Position numbers and translations under genes: made by a program
In this document: piece after piece, positions 18,546 through 28,092 of the stretch
How the letters are laid out: every line of letters starts with the position of its first letter
Position numbering within the stretch: the stretch's first letter is position 1
Notes under the pieces: generated by a model
The model's input: the letters and a program-made list of their open reading frames with translations, nothing else
Databases searched by the model: none
What the model was told of the DNA's origin: nothing
Assembly: GCA_025463865.1 (NCBI GenBank)
Contig: JAODBH010000119.1
Span: 1-33,386 of the forward strand
Reading direction: 5' to 3'
DNA length: 33,386 nucleotides
From: Actinomycetes bacterium
Lineage (GTDB): Bacteria; Actinomycetota; Acidimicrobiia; IMCC26256; Chersky-534

Positions 18546-19439
18546 CTAATCGGTCGGTGCCACGCGCCACGCGGCCCCGGTGGCGAGCAGCTCGCCGTCG
18601 GGCTGGTCGTGGACCTCGATGACGGCTTCCTCGACCCCGACGTGGACGGTCACGTCGACGGTCGTGCCCTCGAAGGTCATCGCGACGAACTGCGCCTCCA
18701 GCGCGCCGAGCTCGAGGAACTCCGAGCCCCACTGCTCGAGCAGGATCCCGTAGGCCGGACCGAGGAGGTGCATGCCCTGCGCGACGGGCCGGGTCAGACC
18801 GGCGTTGCGGGCAGCCTCCGCGTCGGAGTGGAAGTTGCCCGACCGCGAGTAGGCCCGGATCCGGTCGGGCGTCAGCTCGAGCGAGCGGCAGGTGGTCGTG
18901 GCGAGCGGAGGTGGCGTGGAGGTGGTGCCCCAGTCGCCGCGGTAGCGGTTCGCTGCGGGGTCGGTCGCCGGGTCGGAGCGGTGGATGCCGGTGCCGGTCA
19001 GGTCGGTGAGGGCCGCATCGGGTTCCACGGTTCGACGGACCGGATCGCAGAACGTCGCGACCGACGCCCAGAGCGGCTGACCACCGCCGGGCTCGTCGGT
19101 GCGGATCGCGGCGTGGACGACCGCGTACTCGCGGCCCTTCCGGGCGAACCGCTCGGTGACCAGGCCCTCGACGACCAGGGGCGTGTCGGCCTTGACCACG
19201 CGGCGGTTGACGATCCGCTGTCCCACCTGGAGCACCGGCGAGCTCGTGGCGGTCTGGAGGAGCAGCACGGTCAGGTTCGCGGCGATGGGCGGGTACAGCG
19301 CCCCGGCCCGCAGCGGCGCCGCGTCGACCCCGGCCGCGTTCCAGTACCGGACGTTGCCGGCGGCCGACACCGTGAGCGGCAACGGGCCCAGCTGCTGCCC
19401 GATCGCGAGCGCAGCGAAATCCGTTCCGTCGCTATTCAT
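18546..19439 (-). CDS. MaoC-like / FAS1-like acyl-CoA dehydratase
   Basis: NFHSDAEAARNAGLTRPVAQGMHLLGPAYGILL hot-dog/MaoC hydratase-like motif; double hot-dog length. Confidence 0.75.
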   Translation of the reverse strand: MNSDGTDFAALAIGQQLGPLPLTVSAAGNVRYWNAAGVDAAPLRAGALYPPIAANLTVLLLQTATSSPVLQVGQRIVNRRVVKADTPLVVEGLVTERFARKGREYAVVHAAIRTDEPGGGQPLWASVATFCDPVRRTVEPDAALTDLTGTGIHRSDPATDPAANRYRGDWGTTSTPPPLATTTCRSLELTPDRIRAYSRSGNFHSDAEAARNAGLTRPVAQGMHLLGPAYGILLEQWGSEFLELGALEAQFVAMTFEGTTVDVTVHVGVEEAVIEVHDQPDGELLATGAAWRVAPTD

Positions 19440-19440
19440 C

Positions 19441-19459
19441 AGTCTGTATAGTATTCAGC
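19441..19459. promoter_or_regulatory. Candidate overlapping bidirectional -10 / leaderless promoter with imperfect palindrome
   Basis: CTGTATAGTATTCAG 19444-19458; forward TATAGT-N7-ATG(argC), reverse TACTAT-N8-ATG(MaoC); only 20 bp between start codons. Confidence 0.6.
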
Positions 19460-20551
19460 ATGGCGAATGAAGGGGTCGGGCCCTCGCAGGGCGCATCGGG
19501 AGCCGGGTCGGGCCGGAGCCTCCGGACCGGAGTGGTCGGGGGGTCAGGGTATGCCGGTGCGGAGGTGCTCCGGTTACTCGCGGCCCACCCCCACCTCGAG
19601 GCGGCCTGGGTGACGGGCGATTCCAACGCCGGCAAGGCCGTCGCGGACCTGTATCCGTCGCTCGGCCGGGCCTATCCGAGCCTGAGGTTCGAGGCGTTCG
19701 AGCCGGGCCGGGTCGACGAGGTCGACGTCGTGTGGCTCGCGCTCCCGCACGGCGAGTCGCAGCGCGTGGTCCCGAAGATCATCGACCAGGTGGCCCACAT
19801 CGTGGACCTCGCGGCCGACTTCCGCCTCCCGCTCGACGACTACACCCACTGGTACGGCGGGGTGCACGAGGCCCCCACGCTCATCGACCGGTTCACCTTC
19901 GGCCTGCCGGAGCTGCACCACGACGAGCTCCTGACCGCCACCCACATCGCGGCACCGGGCTGCAACGCGACGGTCGCGATCCTCACGTTGGCGCCCCTGG
20001 TCGCCGCCGGGCTGATCGAGCCTCAGGGCATCGTCGTCAACGGCATGGCGGGGGTCAGCGGCGCCGGCCGCGCGCTCAAGGCGTCGAGCCTGTTCGGCGA
20101 GGCCAACGAGAACGTCAACGCCTACGGGCTCGTGGCCCATCGCCACACCGCCGAGATGGAACGCGAGCTGAGCGCGCTGGGGCCCGAGCCGGTGTCCGTG
20201 CTCTTCAACCCGCACCTCGTACCGATGACCCGCGGCATCCTCACCACGTGCACCGCGCGCACGGCCGTCGCCGGGCTCACGACCGGCGCGGCGCTCGACG
20301 CCGCGCGCGACTTCTACGCCGACGCACCCTTCGTCGCCGTCCTCGACGAGTCGCCGCGGACGAAGGCCGTGACCGGCTCCAACGAGGTGCACCTCACCTA
20401 CCGGGTCGACCCTCGCACCGGCACGGCCATCGGGATCGGTGCAATCGACAACCTGGTGAAGGGCACCGCGGGCCAGGCCATCCAGGCCCTCAACCTCGCA
20501 CTCGGGTGGCCCGAGACCACCGGACTCCCCACGATCGGACTCCTGCCATGA
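19460..20551 (+). CDS. argC: N-acetyl-gamma-glutamyl-phosphate reductase
   Basis: VVGGSGYAGAEVLRLLAAHPHLE, VWLALPHGES, APGCNATVAILTLAPL. Confidence 0.97.
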   Translation: MANEGVGPSQGASGAGSGRSLRTGVVGGSGYAGAEVLRLLAAHPHLEAAWVTGDSNAGKAVADLYPSLGRAYPSLRFEAFEPGRVDEVDVVWLALPHGESQRVVPKIIDQVAHIVDLAADFRLPLDDYTHWYGGVHEAPTLIDRFTFGLPELHHDELLTATHIAAPGCNATVAILTLAPLVAAGLIEPQGIVVNGMAGVSGAGRALKASSLFGEANENVNAYGLVAHRHTAEMERELSALGPEPVSVLFNPHLVPMTRGILTTCTARTAVAGLTTGAALDAARDFYADAPFVAVLDESPRTKAVTGSNEVHLTYRVDPRTGTAIGIGAIDNLVKGTAGQAIQALNLALGWPETTGLPTIGLLP

Positions 20552-21747
20552 GCGTGCTCGCGGCCCGCGGATTCGAGGCCTTCGGGCTCGCGTCGGGCAT
20601 CAAGGAATCAGGCGCACCCGACCTCGCCCTCGTCGCGACGGCCGACCGGGCTCCGGTGTCGGCCGCCGGAGTCTTCACGACCAACCTCGCCACGGCCGCG
20701 CCCGTCCAGGTCTCGCGCGCCCACCTCGCCGACGGCCGTGCGGCCGCGGTGATCGTCAACTCCGGCAACGCCAACGCGGCGACGGGGGCCGGCGGCCGGC
20801 GCAACGCCCAGCGGATGTGCGAGCTGTCGGCGAAGGCGCTCGGTTGCGCGTCCGACGACGTGCTCGTCTGCTCCACCGGTCTGATCGGGATCCCGCTCCC
20901 GATGGCGCCCATCGAGGCGTCGGTCGGCCGCCTCGCGTCCGGGCTGACCTCCGACCCGGCGGGGGCTGCGGCCGCCGCGACCGCGATGCTCACCACCGAC
21001 ACGGTGAAGAAGGAGAGCGTGGCCACCGCGAGCATGGGTGGTTCCCTCACGCTCACCGTGGGCGGCATGGCGAAGGGCGCGGCGATGCTCCAACCGGCCA
21101 TGGCCACGATGCTCGCGGTCCTCACCACCGACGTCGCCGTCGACCCGCGGGCCCTGCGGGTCGCGTTGCAGCGCGCGGTGGGGGAGTCGTTCAATCAGCT
21201 GACGGTCGACGGGTGCACCAGCACCAACGACACCGTGCTCGTCCTCGCGAGCGGCGCCCTCGGCAACCACCCGCTCGGCTTCGGCGGGAGTGGCTACCAC
21301 GCGCTCACCGACGCGCTCACCGCGGTGTGCGCCGACCTCGCCGAGCAGATGGCCCGCGACGCCGAGGGTGCCACCAAGTTCGCCCGGATCACGGTCGTCG
21401 GCGCCCGCACGGTCGAGGACGCGCGCCGCGCCGCGCGTGGTGTGGCCAACAGCCAGCTGGTGCAGTGCTCCCTCAACGGGCAGGACCCGTATTGGGGCCG
21501 CATCATCTCCGAGCTCGGCGCGAGCGGCGCCTTCATCGACCCCGAGCGGGTCGACATCGCCTACGGCGGCGTCACCGTGTGCCGCGACGGCATCGCGGCC
21601 GAGCACGACGGGGAGGCGGTCAAGGCGGTGATGGCCGCGCGCGACATCGACATTCTCTGCGACCTGCACGTCGGCCAGAGCGAGGCCGCCATGATCACCA
21701 CCGACCTGTCGTACGCGTACATCGACGAGAACGCGAAGACGTCATGA
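20548..21747 (+). CDS. argJ: Glutamate N-acetyltransferase / amino-acid acetyltransferase
   Basis: VNSGNANAATG, GGMAKGAAMLQPAMATMLAVLTTD cleavage motif, DGCTSTNDTV; ATGA overlap with argC. Confidence 0.97.
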   Translation: MSVLAARGFEAFGLASGIKESGAPDLALVATADRAPVSAAGVFTTNLATAAPVQVSRAHLADGRAAAVIVNSGNANAATGAGGRRNAQRMCELSAKALGCASDDVLVCSTGLIGIPLPMAPIEASVGRLASGLTSDPAGAAAAATAMLTTDTVKKESVATASMGGSLTLTVGGMAKGAAMLQPAMATMLAVLTTDVAVDPRALRVALQRAVGESFNQLTVDGCTSTNDTVLVLASGALGNHPLGFGGSGYHALTDALTAVCADLAEQMARDAEGATKFARITVVGARTVEDARRAARGVANSQLVQCSLNGQDPYWGRIISELGASGAFIDPERVDIAYGGVTVCRDGIAAEHDGEAVKAVMAARDIDILCDLHVGQSEAAMITTDLSYAYIDENAKTS

Positions 21748-22649
21748 GCACCTCGGCCGAGATGCGCGCCCAAGCGGGTGCCCAGCGCGACCTCGAGGTC
21801 GCGGCCAAGGCCACGATCCTGGCCGAGGCCCTCCCCTACATCCGCGAGTTCGCGGGCAAGACCGTCGTCATCAAGTACGGCGGACACGCGATGGAGGATC
21901 CGGAGCTCGCCCGCTCGTTCGCCGACGACGTCGTCCTCATGCGGCTCGTCGGCATGAACCCGGTCGTCGTCCACGGTGGCGGCCCGCACATCACCGACCT
22001 CATGCGCCGCCTGGGCAAGGAGCCCGAGTTCGTCGACGGCTTGCGGGTCACCGACGCGGAGACGGTCGACATCGTGCGCATGGCGCTCGTCGGCAAGGTC
22101 AACCGCGAAGTGGTCGGAGCGATCAATCGGGTCGGCCCCTACGCCGTCGGGCTCTCGGGTGAGGACGCCGGGCTCATCAACGTGACCCAGCGCGATCCCC
22201 GGCTCGGCTTCGTCGGCGACATCGCGCACATCAACCCCACCATCGTCCACGGCCTGATCCGTGAGGAGCTCATCCCGGTCGTCGCCACCATCGGCGTCGA
22301 CGCCGACGGCCAGGCCTACAACGTGAACGCCGACACCGTGGCCGGCGCGCTCGCCGAGGCCGTGGGGGCCGAGAAGCTCGTGTACCTCACCGACGTCGCG
22401 GGTCTCTACTCGGATTACCCCGACCCCGAGAGCCTCATCTCCGACATCGACACCGCGGGGCTCGACGAGCTCGCGGCCGGTGGCGCGCTGAGCGAGGGGA
22501 TGATCCCCAAGGTGCGCAGCTGCATCGAAGCGCTGCGCGGCGGCGTCGGCCGGGCCCACATCCTCGACGGCCGTCGGCCCCATGCTCTGCTGCTCGAGTT
22601 CTTCACCCGCGAAGGGATCGGCACCATGATCACCGCGAGTCAGTCGTGA
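21744..22649 (+). CDS. argB: Acetylglutamate kinase
   Basis: VVIKYGGHAME, VVHGGGPHI, NVNADTVAGALAEAVGAEKLVYLTDVAGLY. Confidence 0.98.
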   Translation: MSTSAEMRAQAGAQRDLEVAAKATILAEALPYIREFAGKTVVIKYGGHAMEDPELARSFADDVVLMRLVGMNPVVVHGGGPHITDLMRRLGKEPEFVDGLRVTDAETVDIVRMALVGKVNREVVGAINRVGPYAVGLSGEDAGLINVTQRDPRLGFVGDIAHINPTIVHGLIREELIPVVATIGVDADGQAYNVNADTVAGALAEAVGAEKLVYLTDVAGLYSDYPDPESLISDIDTAGLDELAAGGALSEGMIPKVRSCIEALRGGVGRAHILDGRRPHALLLEFFTREGIGTMITASQS

Positions 22650-23878
22650 ACGGCAGCACGCCCGCGGCCGACGCGCGCTACACCGAGATCGCGGCGCGCG
22701 AGCAGGCCCACATGATGCCCGTGTTCGCCCGCTACCCGGTCGCCTTCGAACGGGGCCAGGGCACCCGGCTCTGGGACACCGCGGGCAACGAGTACCTCGA
22801 CTTCCTCGGCGGCCTCGCGGTGGTGTCCCTCGGTCACGAACACCCGGAGGTCGCCGCGGCGATCGCCGAGCAGGCGGCCACGCTGCTGCACGTCAGCAAC
22901 TACTTCTCCAACGTCGTCGCCGGTGAGCTCGCGGAGCGGATCGACGAGCTCCTCGGTGGTGACGGACGCGTCTTTCTCGCGAACTCCGGCGCCGAGGCCA
23001 ACGAGTGTGCGATCAAGCTGGCCCGCAAGCACGGTCAGCTGCACGGTGGGCCCGAGCGCTACCACGTGCTCGCAGCGCACCGCTCCTTCCACGGCCGCAC
23101 CTTGATGACCCTCGCGGCTACCGGCCAGCCCGAGAAGCACGAGGCGTTCCAACCGCTGCCGCCGGGCTTCCGGCACGTCTCCTTCGCCGACGTCGACGAG
23201 CTCGCGTACGCGATGGACGAGCGGGTGTGCGCGGTGATCCTCGAAGCGGTCCAGGGTGAGGGCGGGGTCTGGCCGGCCCCTCCCGGCTACCTGGAGGCGG
23301 TCCGCGCGCTCTGCGACGAGCGTGAGGTCCTGCTGATCATGGACGAGGTGCAGACCGGGCTCGGCCGTACCGGGAAGTGGTTCGGCTTCGAGCACGCCGA
23401 CATACGGCCCGACATCGTCACGCTCGCCAAGGCGCTCGGCAACGGGATGCCCATCGGTGCCTGCTGGGCCAGGGCCGACGTCGCCGCCGCATTCGTGCCC
23501 GGCGACCACGGCAGCACGTTCGGCGGCCAACCCCTCGCCTCGCGCGCCGCGCTCACCGTCCTCGACGTCATGACCCGCGAGAACGTCGTCGAACGCGCCG
23601 TCGCGGCCGGAGCCCGGCTGGGGGAGCAGCTCGCGCGGCTACCGGAAGTCGCCGCCGTGCGCGGCCAAGGCCTGCTGCTCGCCGCCGAGCTGGTCGAAGG
23701 CGTCGACGCCCGTGCCGTCAGTGCCCGCTGCCTGTCCGAAGGGCTCATCGTCAACGCGGTGACACCTACCGCACTCCGGTTCGCGCCACCGCTGCTGGTC
23801 TCCGACGCCGAGATCGACGCCGCGGTGGCGATCCTGGCCGACGTGCTGCAGGGGCTCGCGATGGAAGGGGTCTCGTGA
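22646..23878 (+). CDS. argD: Acetylornithine aminotransferase
   Basis: FLANSGAEANECAIKLAR, LIMDEVQTGLGRTGKWFGFEH, DHGSTFGGQPLASRAAL. Confidence 0.96.
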   Translation: MNGSTPAADARYTEIAAREQAHMMPVFARYPVAFERGQGTRLWDTAGNEYLDFLGGLAVVSLGHEHPEVAAAIAEQAATLLHVSNYFSNVVAGELAERIDELLGGDGRVFLANSGAEANECAIKLARKHGQLHGGPERYHVLAAHRSFHGRTLMTLAATGQPEKHEAFQPLPPGFRHVSFADVDELAYAMDERVCAVILEAVQGEGGVWPAPPGYLEAVRALCDEREVLLIMDEVQTGLGRTGKWFGFEHADIRPDIVTLAKALGNGMPIGACWARADVAAAFVPGDHGSTFGGQPLASRAALTVLDVMTRENVVERAVAAGARLGEQLARLPEVAAVRGQGLLLAAELVEGVDARAVSARCLSEGLIVNAVTPTALRFAPPLLVSDAEIDAAVAILADVLQGLAMEGVS

Positions 23879-24795
23879 CCACGCGCCGGTTCCTCGAGGT
23901 CGAAGACCTGGACCACGCCGAGCTCGCGGGGATCCTCGCCCGCGGCAAGGAATGGAAGACCGACCCGTCGATGGTTCCCGCGCCGCTCGCGCGTTGCGGT
24001 GTCGCGTTGCTGTTCGAGAAGCCGTCGGCGCGCACACGTTCGTCGAGCGAGATGGCGGTCGTCGGACTGGGTGGCCACCCGATCTACATCCGGGCGGAAG
24101 AGGTGGGGCTGGGCGTGCGCGAGAGCGTCGAAGACATCGCCCGCACCCTCGGTGCTTACAACGTGCTGCTCGCGGCGCGGGTGTTCGACCACCGGACCCT
24201 CGAGACGATGAGCACGGTGCTCGACGCGCAGGGAGTGCCGGTCGTGAACCTGCTCTCCGACCTCGCCCATCCCTGCCAGGCGGTCGCCGATCTGCTCACG
24301 CTGCAGGAGCAATTCGGCCGGCTCGAAGGCCGTCGGCTCGTCTACGTCGGCGACGGCAACAACGTCGCCGCGTCGCTGGCGTTCGCGGCCGCGCTCACCG
24401 GCATCGAGTTCACCGTGTCGTCGCCGATCGGATACGAGCTCGATCCCGAGGTGGTTGCCCGGGCCCGGAACCTCGGTGGGTCCGTGGAGCTCGTCACCGA
24501 CCCGTTCGACGCGGTCAAGGGTGCCGACGCGGTCTACACCGACGTGTGGACCTCGATGGGCCAGGAGACCGAGAGCGACTTCCGCCGGGCCGCGTTCGCC
24601 GGTTACCGGGTGTCGGAGGAGATGATGGACGCCGCCAACGATGACGCCGTGTTCCTGCACTGCCTCCCCGCGCACCGGGGCGAGGAGTGCGACGCCGAGG
24701 TGATCGACGGCCCGCGGTCGCTCGTGTGGGAACAGGCCGCGAACCGGATGGACGCGGCGCGCGCCATCTTCGCGTTGATGGTGGAGCACCGATGA
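23875..24795 (+). CDS. argF: Ornithine carbamoyltransferase
   Basis: FEKPSARTRSSSEMAV, LSDLAHPCQAVADLLTLQE, VYTDVWTSMGQE, FLHCLPAHRGEE. Confidence 0.95.
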   Translation: MTTRRFLEVEDLDHAELAGILARGKEWKTDPSMVPAPLARCGVALLFEKPSARTRSSSEMAVVGLGGHPIYIRAEEVGLGVRESVEDIARTLGAYNVLLAARVFDHRTLETMSTVLDAQGVPVVNLLSDLAHPCQAVADLLTLQEQFGRLEGRRLVYVGDGNNVAASLAFAAALTGIEFTVSSPIGYELDPEVVARARNLGGSVELVTDPFDAVKGADAVYTDVWTSMGQETESDFRRAAFAGYRVSEEMMDAANDDAVFLHCLPAHRGEECDAEVIDGPRSLVWEQAANRMDAARAIFALMVEHR

Positions 24796-24826
24796 CGGCG
24801 GGCTCGAAGACCGGCACGAACAGAAG

Positions 24827-25303
24827 GTGGCACGCGTGAGCATCGGGAAGCCCCAGCGCCAGTACCGCATCGCCAAGCTCTTGGAGGAACAGGCCGTGTC
24901 CAGCCAGGCGCAGCTCGTCGAGCTCCTCGCGGCCGAAGGTGTGGTCGCCACGCAGGTGACGGTGAGCCGTGACCTCGAGGAGCTCGGAGCCGTGAAGGTG
25001 CGGATACCGGGCGGGGCGACCGCGTACGCCGTCCCCGAGCACGCCAAGGCGTCCGAGGCGTCGGACGACCACCTGCGGCGAGTCCTGGGCCAGTTCGTGG
25101 TCGACGTCGCCCACAGCCTCAACATCGTGGTGCTGCGGACCCCTCCCGGATCCGCCCACGTGGTGGCTTCGGCCCTGGATCGGGCCGGACTGCCCGACGT
25201 TCTCGGTACGGTGGCCGGGGACGACACCATCCTGCTGGTCTGTGCCGAGCAGGCGAGCGGCACCGACATCGCCGCCAGGATGGCAGGGCTGGCCGGTCTC
25301 TAG
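24827..25303 (+). CDS. argR: Arginine repressor
   Basis: RQYRIAKLLEEQAVSSQAQLVELLAAEGVVATQVTVSRDLEELGAVKV; C-terminal GTVAGDDTILLVC. Confidence 0.95.
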   Translation: MARVSIGKPQRQYRIAKLLEEQAVSSQAQLVELLAAEGVVATQVTVSRDLEELGAVKVRIPGGATAYAVPEHAKASEASDDHLRRVLGQFVVDVAHSLNIVVLRTPPGSAHVVASALDRAGLPDVLGTVAGDDTILLVCAEQASGTDIAARMAGLAGL

Positions 25304-25338
25304 GTCGTCCCCGCTCTGGGCTGGCACGGCACTGTTCC

Positions 25339-25372
25339 CGACAACCGCAACCGTTGACGACAACTGCAACCG
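25339..25372 (+). repeat. Pair of 15-nt direct repeats upstream of argG
   Basis: CGACAACCGCAACCG (25339-25353) and CGACAACTGCAACCG (25358-25372), 14/15 identical, 19-nt spacing. Confidence 0.7.
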
Positions 25373-25387
25373 GAAGGCAATCGAGCG

Positions 25388-26611
25388 ATGGCGAAGCGTG
25401 TGGTCCTGGCGTACTCGGGTGGTCTCGACACCTCGATCGCGGTGCGATGGATCCAGGAGGAGTGGAAGGCCGAGGTCGTGTGCGTCGCGGTCGACGTCGG
25501 CCAGGACCCGAACACCACCCCTGACGACTGGGACACGATCCGCGCGCGCGCCATGGCAGCGGGTGCGATCGAGGCCAACGTGATCGACGCCAAGGCGGAG
25601 TTCGCGTCCGAATATGTCGTCCCGGCCATGCAGGCCAACGCGCTCTACGAAGGCAAGTACCCGCTCGTGTCCGCGTTGAGCCGGCCGGTGATCGTCAAGC
25701 ACCTGGTCCAGGCCGCGCGCTACTACGAAGCGGACGCGGTCGCCCACGGTTGCACCGGCAAGGGCAACGACCAGGTCCGCTTCGAGGTGGGGACGCGCGC
25801 GTTGGCGCCCGACCTCGAGGTGCTCGCGCCCGCCCGCCTCTGGGGGCTCACCCGCGAAGACTCCATCGAGTACGCCCGCAAGTGGGACATCCCGATCGCG
25901 GCGAAGAAGGGCAAGCTCTACTCCATCGACGAGAACCTCGTCGGCCGCGCCATCGAGTGCGGCGAGATGGAGGACCCGTGGGTGTCGCCTCCCGACGACG
26001 TCTACACGCTCACCCGCAACGTCGCCGACGCGCCCCGTGAGCCGCGCGACATCGTCGTTCGCTTCGAGGCCGGCGTCCCGGTCTCGCTCGACGGCGTCGA
26101 GATGGCCCCGGTCGAGCTGATCCCTGCGCTGGGTGCGGCGGCGGGTGAGTACGGCTTCGGTCGCATCGACATGGTCGAGAACCGCCGCGTCGGCATCAAG
26201 AGCCGTGAGACGTACGAGTGCCCCGGGTCGCTGGCGTTGATCCTCGCTCACCAGGACCTCGAGTCGATGACCGTCGAGCGGGACCTGATGCGGGAGAAGG
26301 CGCGCCTCGAGCCTCGATACGCGGAGCTCGTCTACGACGGCCTGTGGTTCTCGCCGCTCAAGGAGGCGCTCGACGCGTTCGTACAGTCGAGCCAGGAGTT
26401 CGTCACCGGTGAGGTGCGGCTCCGCCTCGAGCCCGGTCGCTGCTTCGTCGCGGGCCGGCGCGCCGACCACGGCCTCTACGACTACGGGCTCGCCACCTAC
26501 GACGCGGCCGACTCGTTCCGGCACGAGGACGCGGAAGGCTTCGTCCGGCTGTGGGGCCTCTCCGTCGAGATGTGGTCGCGGCGCCAGCGCGGCCTGGGCT
26601 CCGGCGGTTGA
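25388..26611 (+). CDS. argG: Argininosuccinate synthase
   Basis: VVLAYSGGLDTSIAVRW, AHGCTGKGNDQVRFE, SREDSIEYA-like region. Confidence 0.98.
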   Translation: MAKRVVLAYSGGLDTSIAVRWIQEEWKAEVVCVAVDVGQDPNTTPDDWDTIRARAMAAGAIEANVIDAKAEFASEYVVPAMQANALYEGKYPLVSALSRPVIVKHLVQAARYYEADAVAHGCTGKGNDQVRFEVGTRALAPDLEVLAPARLWGLTREDSIEYARKWDIPIAAKKGKLYSIDENLVGRAIECGEMEDPWVSPPDDVYTLTRNVADAPREPRDIVVRFEAGVPVSLDGVEMAPVELIPALGAAAGEYGFGRIDMVENRRVGIKSRETYECPGSLALILAHQDLESMTVERDLMREKARLEPRYAELVYDGLWFSPLKEALDAFVQSSQEFVTGEVRLRLEPGRCFVAGRRADHGLYDYGLATYDAADSFRHEDAEGFVRLWGLSVEMWSRRQRGLGSGG

Positions 26612-26612
26612 C

Positions 26613-28082
26613 ATGACCGACGACCGCCCGGACCGGCCCGACACCGGCGCGCCTGAGGGCGATACGGCCACAACCGCGGAGACAGGAACGCCCGGCGACG
26701 CCCACACCCTGTGGCACGGGAGGTTCGCCGACGGGCCGTCGGACGCGCTGCTCGCGTTCAGCGTCAGCCTCGACTTCGACCGCCGCCTCGCGGCCGACGA
26801 TCTCGAGGGCTCGCGCGCGCACGTCGCGATGTTGGCCGAGGTCGGACTGATCGACGGCGAGGAACGGGTCGCCATCGTGGATGCCCTTGCCACGGTCGAG
26901 GCCGAGATGGGCGCGGGCGAGTTCGTGTTCGTCCCCACCGACGAGGACATCCACACCGCCATCGAACGCCGGGTCGCCGAGATCGCCGGGCCTGCGGGCG
27001 CCAAGCTCCACACCGGTCGGAGCCGCAACGACCAGATCACCACGGACCTGCGCCTGTTCATCCGACGCGAGGGCCGGGCCCAGATCCGCCGTCTGCTCGA
27101 TCTGCAGGAGGTGCTCGTCCAACGGGCCCAGGAGGTCGGCGACGCCTACCTGCCCGGCTACACCCACCTCCAGCGGGCCCAGCCCGTCTTGCTCGCGCAC
27201 CACCTGCTCGCGCACTTCTGGGCGTTGGCGCGCGACGTGAGCCGCTGGTGGGACGCCCTCGACCGCGTCGACGTCTCGCCCCTCGGTGCCGGCGCGTTGG
27301 CGGGATCCAGCCTTCCGCTCGATCCCGACCTCACGGCCAGGGCACTCGGCTTCCAGTTCCGCTTCGCCAACTCCCTCGACGCCGTCGGTGACCGTGACTA
27401 CGTCGCCGAGTGCCTCTTCGTGCTCGCGCTGTCGCAGGTCCACCTGTCGCGCATCGGGGAGGAGATCACGCTGTGGGCGAGCGACGAGTTCGGCTTCGTG
27501 CATCTCGCCGACGCGTTCAGCACGGGTTCGACGATGATCACGCAGAAGAAGAACCCCTACCTCTCCGAACATTCGCCGCGCAAGGCCGGACGGCTGATCG
27601 GCAACCTCACCGGCTTCCTCGCGACCCTCAAGGGCCTGCCGCTGGCGTACAACCGCGACCTCCAGGAGGACAAGGAGCCGCTGTTCGACGCGATGGATCA
27701 GCACGCGCTCACCCTCGACGCGTTGACGGGCCTGCTCGCGACCATCGAGTTCGACGTCGAACGCATGCAGTCCGCGGCCGACGGCGCCGCGGTCGCGGCG
27801 ACCGACCTCGCCGAGCACCTCGTCGTGCAGGGCGTGCCCTTCCGCGACGCGCACGCAATCGTCGGCAAGCTCGTGCGGCAGTCCCTCGAGCGAGGCATCC
27901 CGCTGGCCGAGCTGGTCGAGACCGAGCCCTCACTGGGCAAGGACGCGCTTCCGTTGCTCGAGCCCGGCGCGGCCGTCCGTCGCCGCACCACGCCCGGCGG
28001 GGGTGGCCCGGGCCCGGTGGCCGTCCAGCTCGAGGCCGCGCAGGCGAAGCTCGCCGACGAGCGGGCCCGCCTCGTGGATTGA
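26613..28082 (+). CDS. argH: Argininosuccinate lyase (divergent signature loop)
   Basis: LWHGRFADGPSD, KLHTGRSRNDQITTDLRL, GYTHLQRAQPV, GSTMITQKKNP, PLAYNRDLQEDKEPLFD. Confidence 0.94.
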   Translation: MTDDRPDRPDTGAPEGDTATTAETGTPGDAHTLWHGRFADGPSDALLAFSVSLDFDRRLAADDLEGSRAHVAMLAEVGLIDGEERVAIVDALATVEAEMGAGEFVFVPTDEDIHTAIERRVAEIAGPAGAKLHTGRSRNDQITTDLRLFIRREGRAQIRRLLDLQEVLVQRAQEVGDAYLPGYTHLQRAQPVLLAHHLLAHFWALARDVSRWWDALDRVDVSPLGAGALAGSSLPLDPDLTARALGFQFRFANSLDAVGDRDYVAECLFVLALSQVHLSRIGEEITLWASDEFGFVHLADAFSTGSTMITQKKNPYLSEHSPRKAGRLIGNLTGFLATLKGLPLAYNRDLQEDKEPLFDAMDQHALTLDALTGLLATIEFDVERMQSAADGAAVAATDLAEHLVVQGVPFRDAHAIVGKLVRQSLERGIPLAELVETEPSLGKDALPLLEPGAAVRRRTTPGGGGPGPVAVQLEAAQAKLADERARLVD

Positions 28083-28092
28083 CGCGGTCGCC

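Noticed and set aside
19444-19458. LexA/SOS box resemblance of CTGTATAGTATTCAG
   Set aside because: E. coli boxes are CTGT-N8-ACAG (16 nt), and actinobacterial LexA boxes differ; spacing and right half do not match. Classical ARG-box spacing is also off by one, so only a generic operator is suggested.
24000-24060. SARTR instead of STRTR in ArgF as a sign of a non-OTCase
   Set aside because: FEKxSARTR(x)SxEMAV with HPCQAVAD and HCLPAHRGEE is, as I recall, usual for actinobacterial OTCases, and the arg cluster context supports argF.
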